Origin: Halichondria panicea | Lineage: Eukaryota; Porifera; Demospongiae; Suberitida; Halichondriidae | DNA: 64,000 nt | Assembly: GCF_963675165.1 (NCBI RefSeq) | Contig: NC_087386.1 | Location: 2,358,169 to 2,422,168 of the forward strand | Direction: 5' to 3' | Shown here: positions 11,721 through 23,237 of the stretch, in pieces | Numbering within the stretch: the stretch's first letter is position 1 | Layout: the number at the start of each line of letters is the position of its first letter | The notes under the pieces: generated by a model | What the model was told of the DNA's origin: nothing | The model's input: only the letters and a program-made list of their open reading frames with translations | Database searches by the model: none | Made by a program: the position numbers and the translations under genes

Positions 11721-13616
11721 CAGTGTGGCTTCTGCACCCCCGGTTTTGTCATGTCCATGTACACTCTCCTCAGGAACAGCCACGCCCCCTCAGAGAAGCA
11801 GATTGAGGGAGCATTCGAAGGTACGTATGTGTACAAAGTCACCTCTGTATCTCTAGTGTGTGTGTGTGTCCCCTCAGGCAATCTGTGCAGGTGTACTGGG
11901 TACAGGCCCATCCTAGAGGGATTCAAAACCTTCTCACAGGTGAGCTTCACCTGTGACCCCCCCTACACACCATACCCCCCACATACTGACCCCACACACA
12001 CAATGCCCCCCACAGACTGGCTGCTGTGGCGGTGCTACCAAATACTGTATGGACGTCAAAAGCTCTGATGGAATTAAGACTATCAAAGGTCCTTCTGTCC
12101 TCTTTAATGCCTCCAAATTCCGACCCCTTGACCCCACCCAGGAACCCACCTTTCCCCCAGCACTCAGGACGGAGCCTCTCATCCCATTGGCTATCAAGGG
12201 CCGAGGGTGTCATGGTATCGACCTTTGACCCTGGACCAGTTGCTGGTGTTGAGAGCAAGGTTCCCTCAGAGCAAGTTGGTCATTGGAAACACGGAGATAG
12301 GTGAGTGGTTGTCAAGGAGACTGTGAGGTACTGTATTAGCAAGCGTATTATAATAACGTTCTTACTATGCGATATTTGATTCCTACTGTATACTTTATAT
12401 ACTTGCTACAGACTACAGTAATGACAATGATTTGATATGCAGTAGCTCATGTTGTGTTTGTGTGTATTCTCCTGTTTCTGCCGCATACCCACTGCCCTAC
12501 ACATACACACAGGCGTGGAGGTAAAATTTAAGGGGGCCTTCTACGATACTCTCATCAGCTGCTCTCAAGTGCCTGAGCTCAACAAGATGGCGGTCACTGA
12601 CGAGGGACTGACAGTGGGAGCATCTGTGACACTCACCCGACTGGAGGAACAGCTCAAGCATCTAGTGGAGTCTCTACCAGGTTTGATTATATGAAGTGGC
12701 ATTTTTGTGACGTTCTACTAATTAATGCTAACGTCCGCACACATGCATTCTATCTGTGCTAACGTAATTTGTGTTCAGATTGTCCAATTTCAAAACTGAT
12801 CAGAATTACCTTTCCAATGGTGTGTTTAGATTATATTATACAGAGAACAAAACGAGGACATTCTCTGCTCTCCTGGAGATGCTGCGGTGGTTTGCAGGAC
12901 AACAGATCAGGAATGTGTCGGTCAGTACCCCTCCCTAATATCGTATAGCGGGTAATATTCGTTGGTGAACATTTTCGTATGAACTACCCAATTACATATT
13001 TCGGATTCTAAATATTTGTACAGCTGAGAATAGTGACGTAGAACCTATTGCACATAATAATTTTGCAGTTTATAATTTTTGTATTAATGCTCGAAAAACG
13101 AACATTTCCTACGTAAGAAAATAACCGGCTCTAAGGTACTCTGTATCCTGTAACTGTGTCCCCTCAGGGTATTGGGGGAAATATCTGCAACGCTAATCCA
13201 ATCTCAGACCTCAATCCAACTCTGTTAGCGGCCGGAGTGAAGCTAACCATAGCAACCAAAGGTAGTGATGTTACCAAAATTTGGGAAATTTGAACCGAAG
13301 ACCACCAAATTAAAGTTTTCCTGTGGACACAATGTCATTGCTGTATTGCCACGGATGTTAAATTAAAAAACCGCTAAGTCGGTTTAAATGGCTCATTCGC
13401 CAGATATCATACTTGCCAAATTTTCTTGTTATACGTATAGGTATATAGAAAACCCTTTCTAAACTAACCTATTGCACTAGCAAAGATCTTCTCTGATCTC
13501 TACAGACAGTAACCGGGGTGATAGTGATGGACCCCAGCTTCTTCACTGGCTACAAGAAGACATCCATTAAGCCGGGGGAAATACTACTATCAATCCTCAT
13601 CCCCTTCACCAAAGAG

Positions 13617-13974
13617 GTAGGTCATGGTAGTGAAGGGTAGGGGAGGTCATGGTAGTGAAGGGCAGGGGAGGTCATGGTAGTGAAGGGCAGGGTAGGTCAT
13701 GGTAGTGAAGGGCAGGGGAGGTCATGGTAGTGAAGGGCAGGGGAGGTCATGGTAGTGAAGGGCAGGGGAGGTCACGGTAGTGAAGGGCAGGGGAGGTCAC
13801 GGTAGTGAAGGGCAGGGTAGGTCACGGTAGTGAAGGGCAGGGTAGGTCAGGGTAGTGAAGGGCAGGGTAGGTCATGGTAGTGAAGGGCAGGGGAGGTCAT
13901 GGTAGTGAAGGGCAGGGTAGGTCATGGTAGTGAAGGGCAGGGGAGGTCATGGTAGTGAAGGGCAGGGGAGGTCT
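13617..13974 (+). repeat. 25-bp minisatellite in an XDH intron
   Basis: About 14 units of GGTCATGGTAGTGAAGGGC plus AGGGGA, with TAGGTC/GAGGTC and TCATGG/TCACGG variants. It begins right at the donor of the exon ending at 13616, so the first unit contains the GTAGGT splice site. There are no spacers, so this is not a CRISPR-like array. Confidence 0.95.
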
Positions 13975-16610
13975 GACATGCATGCACGAATCACTACATG
14001 TACTGAGTTTGTCACTATCCCCCATTTTTTCCTTGCAGTATGAGTTTGTGCTGAGTTACAAGCAGGCTAGGAGGAGAGAGGATGACATTGCCATCATCAA
14101 CGCTGGTCTTAGAGTCGTCTTAGCACCACCAGCGGGTGATTCCGATTGGACGGTCCAAGACTGTTGCCTTAGTTACGGAGGGATGAGTTACATAACTACA
14201 GTGGCCAAGAAGACGCAGGCTTATCTCATTGGAAAGTGAGTACACACATACAACAGTACAGTAATGTGTTTTTAGTATAATATTGTGTTAAATTATTTCG
14301 TTCATTAATCACCAGGCCATGGTGTGAGTCTACACTGGAGGAGGTGTGTCCACTACTCCTGGAGGACCTGCCTCTCTCCCCTGATGTACCTGGGGGCATG
14401 CCGGACTACAGGCGCTCTCTTGTCACATCCTTCTTCTACAAGTTCTATCTCACCGTCCTCTCTCGTTTGGAGTGAGCCCCTGCCACAGAATCTCATTAGT
14501 GCCACAAGGTCAGTGGTCCATGGTGTGTATTGTTGCTAGGTTACCGTTAGCCTCATCATTACCAGGAATATTTATTACGGTTTTAATAGACGTGGTTGTT
14601 TCGGGGAAACCAATACGAACACACTGTTTCCACGTCTGTGTAGATCACCTAAGGCAATTTAGAGCTCTGTTTCTACCCTATTTCTACTCTCTGTGTATAG
14701 GCTGGTCCTTTCAACTGTGATATTACTCGTCCACCTGGTTGTACTATACCCCCCAGGTTGTTTGAGAGACCCCCAGTGCAGAGTAGTCAAGGGTTTCAGA
14801 GTGTGTCAGACAAGCAGCTGCCAGAGGATAGTGTGGGGCGACTATTGATGCATTTCTCGGCTCTGCAGCAGGCGTCCGGGGAGGCAAGGTGAGGGGGTGG
14901 GGCTGTGTAGTCCTATTGGTGTCATCAAAGATCGGGTAAAATCCATCAACTGTTTAAAGATGTATCCCCCCCTGCATAGGTACATGGACGACATCCCCCC
15001 CACAGAGGGGGAGCTGTACGCTGGCCTCGTCCTCAGCACGCATCCTCACGCTAATTTCATTCACAGTGCAGCACATAGAGCTAGTCTAAAGTAGAACCAT
15101 TGTACAGATAGTGACAATGGTATTGTACGTGTGGGGAGTGGTGATTGTGTGCTCCCTACTACTCACTCATCACAATGGCGCACTATCAATGGGCCCCACT
15201 GAAAAGAAACACTACAAGTAAGTGTGTGTGTGTACACATTACCCTAGTCCTAGTAGTAGTCTAGAGGTTCCCATACTGGCCTTATTGTGTACCTACCTCA
15301 GCCTTTATTGTGTGGGAGGAATTTTGGTTTGTATGAGGTTTCCAGGGACAAGGTTCTGGAGATGTTCAATCATGCCTACCGTTCATACATGGTGAGCCTA
15401 TCACATGACGTGTCTATCTAATCACATGACTCTGATTTACGCTGCTGACAGGACTTTGCATATCCTGCTGATGAGTTGATGCCACTGACGTGTAAGGGGC
15501 GTGCCGGGGGGTGGAGCAAGGACGAGGGGACATTGACTTTACCCTGGGCAGGTTCTCCCTCACCCTCATAGACACACTGGACACTCTGGCTGTGAGTTAA
15601 GTATATACATATAGTGTGTGGGTGGTCAGGGCAACCTCATCCCCTGAGGCCCTATTGGAGGAGAAGCTATGTAACTTATTTAGAAGCCATTACCATGAAT
15701 TAAGTAGCTACTGTATTTGTCTGGAGATAGTTTCCTGTATTGAATAGTTAATATAGATGCTTCCACCAGAGGCTCCTCTCTTACCTTGACTTCCTTCCCC
15801 TATATCTGAATCAGTACAATACACTATATGAGAGGAAGCTGTACTCTAACTGTACTGTACATGGTAGCCTGTTGTTATTAAAGGGGCAGGAGCAATCTCC
15901 CCCTCCACCAATGTACATGTGTTTGTCCCCTCAGGTAATTGGTTCGGTTGATGAGTTTTCCTCGGCTGTACAAAAAGTCATGACAGACATTAGCTTCGAC
16001 AGTGACTTGGTGGTATCAGTGTTTGAGACCAACATACGTGTGCTAGGTGGTTTACTGGGAGGTCACTTTGCTGCCCTGGCTCTCAAAGAGAAGGGCTACC
16101 ATCAGTTGGCTTGGTATGATGGGGGGCTGCTCAGAATGGCAGTGGAAGTGGGGAACAGATTACTGCCTGCTTTCAACACCACTACAGGTCTCCCCTATCC
16201 AAAGGTGACTGCTCTGTACTCTGAAAAATACCCAACAGAAAATGCAGTTTCAAATTTTATACCAAATTTGAAACTGGTCTTAGTCCTAAATGTACAGTAT
16301 GTCATGTGGATAATACAACCTGTACATATGTAGAAAGTGCTTTATTATAGGCAAATCTCTGTTGCAAGTGCACTGCAATCCACTGTACTGTGCAAAATTG
16401 CCAACAGAAAATACAGTCCATTCTGTACTAAAATAGAAACTGGTAGATAATACAACCGTTACATGTGCTGTATTATATTGTGCCTCTCCTCAGATCAACC
16501 TTCGCCACGGTATGGGCTACCCGAACATGGAGAAGACAACGTGCACGGCATGTGCTGGGTCCATGATCCTTGAGTTTGCTGCCCTCAGTAGACTAACAGG
16601 TGCAGTGATT

Positions 16611-16665
16611 GTGTGTGTGTGTGCGTGTGCGTGCGTGCGTGCGTGCGTGCGTTGTGTGTGTGTGT
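16611..16665 (+). repeat. GT/GC microsatellite
   Basis: TG-rich run with TGCG variants in the intron following the EDEM3 exon at 16494-16599. The equivalent run in unit C (52401-52478) is longer and almost pure TG. Confidence 0.9.
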
Positions 16666-17290
16666 ACATTACCAAATGCATTTTGTAGCTCTAAGAGTTG
16701 TCTAGGCTTAGATTGTTAGTTACATTTGAGCCTAAGAAATGATAAATACATTGTGTAATGGTCAAGCTCTCTCTCTCTCCCATCAGTTGATCCTCAGTTT
16801 GAGGTGAAACCCCACCAAGCAATGGAGGGAATCTGGCGTAGTAGACACCGAGGGCACAATCTGGTTGGCTCAGTCATCAACGTACACAGTGCTGAGTGGA
16901 CGAGAGTGGATAGCGGTGTGGGGGCGGGGATTGACTCATACTACGAGTACTGTCTCAAGTCTTACATCCTGTTGGGGGACAGGAAGTATCTGCAGAGGTT
17001 TGGGAAGGTGAGCGAGGGGTTATTGAAACACTTGGTGCTTATACTGTTAGAGTTAAAATTGTGAGGTAAAGGAGTTAACGGAAACTGTGTATACAGTACA
17101 GAGCTTTAATATGTACATGCAAGGTCAGCAACTTCATTTTCTTTCTTTACCCCCTCCCCTACAGCATTATGATGCCATCAAGAGATACATCACGAATGGG
17201 CCCATGCTAGTGGAGGTGAGCATGAATTCACCTCATCGAATGACTAGATCTTTCATGGACTCACTTCTGGCGTTCTGGCCTGGTCTACAG

Positions 17291-17309
17291 GTACACACAC
17301 ACACGCACG

Positions 17310-17373
<64 letters not shown>
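17291..17373 (+). repeat. CA microsatellite
   Basis: Long CA run beginning a few bases after the donor of the EDEM3 exon ending at 17290. The same tract occurs in units B (35044-35107) and C (53154-53188) at different lengths. Confidence 0.95.
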
Positions 17374-17375
<2 letters not shown>

Positions 17376-17941
17376 CACTGACTAAGAGAAACCACTAGCT
17401 CCCTTTAGGGGCCGTAACTTGTGTCCATATTAGAATTTATTTGTAGCTCTTTGATAAAGGTAGTACAAGATGGTAGGCTAAGATCAACAATTGTTTTTCG
17501 TGCCGTAGTTTTCTGTTTTGCCTTAATATCTCTGAACCTCTCTAGAACGGTTTGACATAGAAAAGTACTGCTTAGAGGCCGTCCGTCTATTGTAGTCTGC
17601 AGTATACATTTTTGTATATACTGTACTTACCTAACCTTCATGTTTAAAATGACGGGGTTTGTTGTACATGTATCTATCTCCAGGTTCTGTGGGGTGATGT
17701 AGACACAGCTATCCACATTCACGACATGCTTTATCATGTGATGGAGAGACACAACTTCCTACCCGAGGCATTCACTCATGACTTCAGGGTCCACTGGGGA
17801 AACCACCCTCTCAGGCCTGAGTTCATTGAGAGCACTTACTTCCTCTACAAGGTACACCGTCATGTGTGTGTGGGGTGTGTGGGTGTTTGTGTGTGGGGAG
17901 GATGGGAGTGGGTGTGTGCGTGTGGGGTGGGTGGGGGTCCA

Positions 17942-18770
17942 CGGAATTCAAGTTATGGCAGCTGAAAAGAATAATTAAATTGAGGGGGGGGGGTGTTGCA
18001 GTTAATTTCAACAGCTATTAACTTTAGTACCGTTGATCGAATCTCCAAAATTTTGTGATTTTCGGAAAGCTTAGAAAATTTCCTTTCAAATGATATATTT
18101 CAATCCAAAAATTTGTCGGGGCCATAATTTGTCATTTTTCGGCCTTGGACCATGGGCTATTATTCATGGAATCGCCAAATTCGCAAATATTTTTATCGTT
18201 CAAATAAGAATTTTGATGATGCTATTTGAAAGGTGTGTTTCTAAGCTTTCAGAAAATAATATTATCGTTCAAATTGGATTCACGGAATTCAAGTTATGGC
18301 AGCTGAAAAGAATAATTAAATTGAGGGGGGGGGGAGAGTTGCAGTTAATTTCAACAGCTATTAACTTTACTACCGTTGATCGAATCTCCAAACATTTGTG
18401 ATTTCGGAAAGCTTAGAAAATTTCCTTTCAAATGATATATTTCAATCCAAAATTTCGTCGGGGCCATAATTTGTCATTTTTCGGCCTTGGACCATGGGCT
18501 ATTATTCATGGAATCGCCAAATTCGCAAATATTTTTATCGTTCAAATAAGAATTTTGATGATGCTATTTGAAAGGTGTGTTTCTAAGCTTTCAGAAAATA
18601 AATTGGATCCACGGAATTCAAGTTATGGCAGCTGATAAATTGGGGAGAGTTGCAGTTAATTTTAATTTGGGGGTGGGTGTGTGTGTGTGGGGTGTGTGGG
18701 GGTGGGTGTATGTATGTGTGGGGGGTGGGGGTGTGTGTGTGTGGGGGGGGGGTGGGGGTGTGTGTTTACT
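17942..18770 (+). repeat. About 335-bp intronic tandem repeat, unit A
   Basis: Successive copies start at GGAATTCAAGTTATGGCAGC (17943, 18284, 18613): two full units and a partial third, followed by a G/T-rich tail to 18770. Each unit holds a G-run after AATTAAATTGA, a CCGTTGATCGAATCTCC box and TTTTCGGCCTTGGACCATGG. The array lies in the intron between EDEM3 exons ending 17851 and starting 18957. Units B and C have the array with different copy number. Confidence 0.9.
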
Positions 18771-20254
18771 CTATGCATTAGCTGTACATGTATATATCAT
18801 TTTCTGTTGTTTCGAAGAAAGCATCTCAGTAATTGGAATATTTCTGTAAGTACTGTAATCAACCCCTAGCGTGTGATGCTACTGCTCTACTCTACTCTCT
18901 GTATTATTTTGATGGCTAAGTAGTTAATGAACGATTATGTTGTGTTGCTACTGCAGGAGACTGGAGATCCATACTACCTGGACGTGGGTCGATCAGTGGT
19001 GAACAACTTGAACAAGTACGCCAAAGTGAGGTGTGGCTTCGCTGCCACCAAGGACCTCAGGACCAACGTTCACGAGGACAGGTGAGTCAGGGGAACCATG
19101 TGTCTGTGTATGTACTAATAGTTAGAATTTAGTTCCCCATGTAGATCTCGCAAAAACCTATATCAGTACTTGTATGACATCACTATCCTTACCAGAATGC
19201 AAAGGTTAGATCGTAAAGTCTTAATAAACTCATTCACAAAGGGTTTAATATTCTAGTAGTACGATATCATTTCATTGGCAATCTTCGATACTGTATAGAA
19301 TGGACTCCTTCGTACTGGGGCTGAGACGTTCAAGTATCTGTTCTTGTTGTTTGCTGACGAGGGGGACAGTCCCTTGAACATGGATGACTTTGTGTTCACG
19401 ACTGAGGCCCACCTCTTCCCCCTCTCCCTCGCCAGCGCTAACACCACCCTCAATAGAGTCGTCCAAGAGGCAGTGAGTGGGTACAATACATACACAGTGT
19501 AGCGGCTATGCTACAAAACTACAATTGTAATACCTTGAGATTGAGGGGTAAGGCAGCTCTTTTATAGAGAGTACCTTCTTTTGAATGAGATTATTGTAGC
19601 CTGGCTGTGTGAGTGTGTCATGTGATGTTCTCTCTCTGTGTAGTTGCTGGTGAAGAACACAGACCTGGTGAATATGAGCACTGTCACTGTTACCACTAGC
19701 GGACCAGACTCTTCCGTGAAGGCAGCAAAGAACAAACCAGTCGCTGACAGCTTCACTAAAGGTTCACTGAAACACACACTAGACACCATGTACAGTAGTA
19801 GCCAATAATCCTGTCTAGTCAGCACAGTTGTAGTTGTATATAATTATACACACCCTCACACCCACACACACACACCACACACCCCCTCACACCCACACGC
19901 CCCCACACACACACACCACACACCATGAATTACCATGAAGTAAGTAGCTACTGTATTTGTCTGGAGATGGTTTCCAAACTTCTACACCTCCATCACTAAC
20001 CCTCCCCCCCCCTACACACACACACACAGCCCACAGCCGTCTCCTGTTCACTGACGAGAGTGTCCTCCCTCACGAGGTGGGTAAAGGAGAGGCTGCTGTC
20101 AAATGGTATAAGAGACAAAGCAAGGCAAACTCCACCCACTCAATCAGCGGTGGATTATAACGAGCAGGGGCCCACTCATGATGTGTGTAGTTCATGGTTC
20201 ATCGAGCCAGTACAGTGGATGGAAAGCTCTCTACTGGGCAAAGTGGAGGGGAAG

Positions 20255-20515
20255 GTGAGGCTGCTACTTGTGCATTAGCTATAATAGATACGTATCTTAA
20301 AAGCCTGTAATTTTGTGTTCTGATTGTCCAATTTCAAACTACATTCAAGAGCTCTCAGAATTACCTTTCCAATGGTGTGCTTAAATACATGTACTATTTT
20401 GTGATAAGTTAAAATCCAATTTTAACAAAGACTATAGCCTTGCGTTATTTTCTAGAATTCAACTGTTTAGCTCGTAGAATTTGCTATATATTCTTCATAA
20501 TTATACACACACACA

Positions 20516-20554
<39 letters not shown>

Positions 20555-20854
20555 GGCAGATTCTGTGTCTTTAGTGCTCGGCTCGTGTGGGGTCATTCAA
20601 CTGGTCAGGTGATCAGTGCTCGTGTGGGCAGTGGGTCACGCCCTCCTTCCAGATACACAAGGCACGAATAGACGAAACCAGCAGAACACTCACTAGGAGA
20701 AAAGTGGACAAAACTGTATAGCTAGCAAATTACTGAATTATTGTCCAAATTCAAACATAAATTTTTTCAATCATTTGAAGGTTTATTGCTTGAACAATAA
20801 ATGATGTCATACTAATTCAATGTACCATGTACTGCATGTACAAATAATAGCATA
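20255..20854. other. Tail-to-tail intergenic region, unit A
   Basis: Holds a CA run at 20506-20550, a conserved short open segment at 20553-20610 (ADSVSLVLGSCGVIQLV) that could be a terminal exon of the EDEM3-like gene, and AT-rich sequence. Nothing else is recognisable. Confidence 0.5.
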
Positions 20855-21799
20855 ACCCTTTCCTTGCCATTCGTGAAATCTGGAACAGGAGCGTCTTTAG
20901 GTCGATCAATTAGTGTGGATCCGGCCTCACCACGCCTCCATGTCATTCTATTAGTCTAGATCCGGCTAGCAATTCTAGCTGGGACTCCCAGTTCTAGCTC
21001 CTTTTGTTTAGCGTGTCAGAGACTGGGAGAAGATGATTGGCACTCCCTGGCTCCTTTGGATGTACAGCTGTCCAGATCCCTAGAACATACCCTCCATTCT
21101 GACGAGTTATCAGTGCATAGGGTGCTTACTAGATTCTTGCCAGCCAGTACAGTTCAAGCTACACACAGCACCGCTCAACTATTCTCTACCCCATTATCTA
21201 GCTAAATCTGGTCCAACTAGACAGCAGACACAGCTAGTTAATTCAGTAAAGCCAGGGGTAGCCCTACTTCTACGGTTGTTCAGTACCCACGGTAACAATT
21301 CCTCTGGGCTGGGCTAACTAGTTGAGCCACGCCTCCCAATTCTCAAGGCTAGGTACATGTCTCTGTCTAGCTGCTTCTTCAGCTTCTTGCTCAGTTTTGT
21401 GGCTTAGAGAAAGGCCAGCTACTCAGGGGGAAGAGTCCAGATGAAAGTCTGGCAGCCAGGTGACGTCCAAACGGTCAGTTATTCTTTCCACCAACTTTTT
21501 AATTAATCTAGTCTAGTCCTGCTTGCACTGCTACTACTACTACTGCTACTCTTCCTACTACTAACTGCTGCTACTCTTCCTAGCTAGTCAAAGGTTTCCT
21601 TTTTTTTTTACATATGCACAAAGAGACATCAAAGCTTACATCAAAGGACACAGATTTTTAGCCTACTTGACTGATAAGGCCGTTACCTAGACTACAGTTT
21701 GTTTGTCAGGGAGGAGCTCACATACAACTTCATCTAATTCATCATAACGATTCCTTACCCATTGTTGTAATTTCTACAACAGATTGCCAAGGAAAGAGA
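20855..21799. mobile_element. 945-bp non-autonomous DNA element, unit A only
   Basis: Absent from units B and C, which read AATAGCATAAGAAGCG straight through (about 38710 and 56855). Here ACCCTTTCCTTG opens and CAAGGAAAGAGA closes the insert, a short imperfect inverted repeat, with TA (or ATA) duplicated at both sides (20853-20854 and 21800-21801). No coding sequence was recognised inside. The TA duplication suggests a Tc1/mariner-type mobiliser. Confidence 0.75.
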
Positions 21800-22244
21800 T
21801 AAGAAGCGTCAATTATTATTCACTGCAAATTCAAAATTAATTTTTTCTATCATTAATTTGATAGATTATTGATTGGAGAATATGAATGATACCACACAGT
21901 ACTGCATGTACATAGCATAAATTATATTAGCAACTAATAAACAAATGGTCATAACAATTTGTCTGTTGTTTGGATAGTCCTCAAACTTGTGTCTATAGCA
22001 AACGTGAGTCTGCTTGGCAGTGACAGCCGCCGTACTGTGGCTTGTTCTTGGCTGCTCTGAGTTGTGCAAGGATGACGTGACATCGGTACTGATGTGTGTA
22101 GGCCCAGAGGAACAACAGAGTGGCTACAATCAGGCCAGCAAGAGGTGAGTCTGCAATGAAACATTCATCAAGGCTGACATTCAAATAGAGACTCCTAAAC
22201 AAGAATTAACAACCCACACACAAGTCAACAATTACACAGTAGTA

Positions 22245-22467
22245 CCAAGGGCGTATAAAAGAAGAGAGGGCATGCAACTCCTATATGAGCAGAGTTCAAA
22301 CGTAGGCGGATGAATGTGCATGACAGTGCATGAAATGCTAAAAATAAAAATTTCTATTTTTAGCACTTCATGCAAATGCACACATTCCTCCGCCCACGTT
22401 TGAACTCTGCTAGCTACGTGTACTGATAGTGGAGTTGCATGCCCTCTCTTCTTTTATACGCCCTTGG
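22245..22467. mobile_element. Fold-back MITE in SRD5A3 intron, unit A
   Basis: Near-palindromic: CCAAGGGCGTATAAAAGAAG at the left is mirrored by CTTCTTTTATACGCCCTTGG at the right, with arms of about 100 bp around AAAAATTTCTATTTTT. TAGTA flanks it on both sides (22240-22244, 22468-22472), a 5-bp duplication. Sister copies at 39155-39371 and 57305-57518 show it entered before the unit was duplicated. Confidence 0.85.
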
Positions 22468-22520
22468 TAGTACACTTACAATTAATACTTAATCAAGGTA
22501 TGTACAATTACTAGACTGAA

Positions 22521-22709
22521 TACCGTACAGAGGTGGGTAATTTTCGTGGGGCAAAATATTTGTGGTGTTCGTGGTTGGACCTCTAACCACGAATGAAGCG
22601 ACTTTGCCTATCGTTACCTGCTCCAACCACGAAAATATTACCCACGAAATGTCTCAATATTGCTGAACAACAAATATTTTGTCCCCCGAAAAATACCCGC
22701 TATACGGTA
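22521..22709. mobile_element. TACCGTA-type MITE, unit A
   Basis: The ends TACCGTACAG and TATACGGTA are inverted, and the interior carries inverted GGGTAATTTTCGTGGG and CCACGAAAATATTACCCACG boxes. It belongs with the family also seen at 30071-30275 and 51330-51553. Copies at 39425-39613 and 57572-57760 are orthologous within the units. Confidence 0.7.
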
Positions 22710-23237
22710 TGACTATACCTGAATTCAAATGCAGCAGTGCTGTTGGTCTCAATAGAGGTAGTCGTGTGTGCAGTAGACAGTGGCTGGTGTAGTAGAGGAA
22801 TACAGAGTAGTTCCACACCACCCCCCACACGTAGAAGTGGGTGAACCACCTGCAGAGGGGAATAAAGACCTCCTTAGACTGGGACAATGCTATTACAACC
22901 ACTACAAGTCAGGACAGTCTCAGCTAGGGAGCTCGCTATTGTAAATCACAATCCAGTACTTAGCTAGGTGTTACAAGCTAGACTTGTAGGGGGTTCTCGT
23001 TACAAGAGGTAGACTGATACACTGTATATATTGACCCTGACTGACCTCCTTGAGTCTTGGGCACACTAGGGATCATCCAGCTCCAGCCACTCTCACTCCT
23101 CAGCTTACCATACTCGTACACATCTCTGGTGAAACTTGGCAGATATTGTCTCCAATAGACAAGAGCATGAACTAGCAGTCCAGAACCAATCCACAGTAGC
23201 CAGGAGATGCTCACATGCTGCATTAGCTGATCAGCCA

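Larger units (their letters stand above)
10859..15062 (+). pseudogene. XDH: Xanthine dehydrogenase, N-terminal half, inactivated and truncated
   Basis: Xanthine dehydrogenase oxidises hypoxanthine and xanthine to urate using 2Fe-2S, FAD and molybdopterin domains. Exons: 10859-10915, 11023-11080, 11347-11519, 11694-11820, 11878-11939, 12016-12300, 12513-12680, 12844-12920, 13168-13261, 13506-13616, 14039-14235, 14316-14471, 14757-14888 and 14980 to about 15062. They give the two Fe-S domains ([45 protein letters not shown]) and the FAD domain (VGNTEIG equivalent, WFAGQQIRNVS, GGNICNANPISDLNP, RREDDIA). Lesions: a 15-bp in-frame loss removes GEGGC from the first Fe-S motif (LGCGACTVM, about 11358-11370), TGA at 11718-11720 replaces the Ser codon in HGSQCGFC, and a 1-bp loss at about 12205-12207 shifts the frame. 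The whole molybdopterin half is missing because the gene is cut by the duplication boundary at 15063. Confidence 0.9.
15117..20254 (+). pseudogene. EDEM3: EDEM3-like ER mannosidase, copy A (frameshifted)
   Basis: EDEM3 is a glycosyl hydrolase 47 family protein that trims mannose from misfolded ER glycoproteins for ER-associated degradation. Exons: 15117-15217 (signal peptide, MVLYVWGVVIVCSLLL), 15346-15391, 15452-15591, 15935-16204 ([17 protein letters not shown]), 16494-16599 ([12 protein letters not shown]), 16787-17007 (GAGIDSYYEYCLKSY), 17165-17290, 17684-17851 ([16 protein letters not shown]), 18957-19081, 19299-19472 (FVFTTEAHLFPLSL), 19644-19761 and a probable exon to 20254. A 1-bp loss at about 15501-15505 (GTGCCGG against GTGTCCGG in unit C) breaks exon 3. 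Two extra G at 19317-19320 break exon 10 and are shared with units B and C. The protease-associated domain expected after the catalytic domain in EDEM3 is not recognisable. The frame of the last exon is uncertain. Confidence 0.85.

Noticed and set aside
11642..12258. Minus-strand frames of 87-103 codons over XDH exons
   Set aside because: They overlap plus-strand exons that match XDH clearly; no family resemblance on the minus strand.
13617..13974. CRISPR array
   Set aside because: Units follow each other without unique spacers and lie in an intron; this is a minisatellite.
17823..18849. Several small open frames rich in V/C/G/W or H/T/P over the G/T-rich intron
   Set aside because: They are translations of GT/CA repeats inside an EDEM3 intron and change with repeat length between units.
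19253..19495. Minus-strand frame over EDEM3 exon 10
   Set aside because: Conserved in all units only because the plus-strand exon is; no start context, domain or neighbouring exons on that strand.
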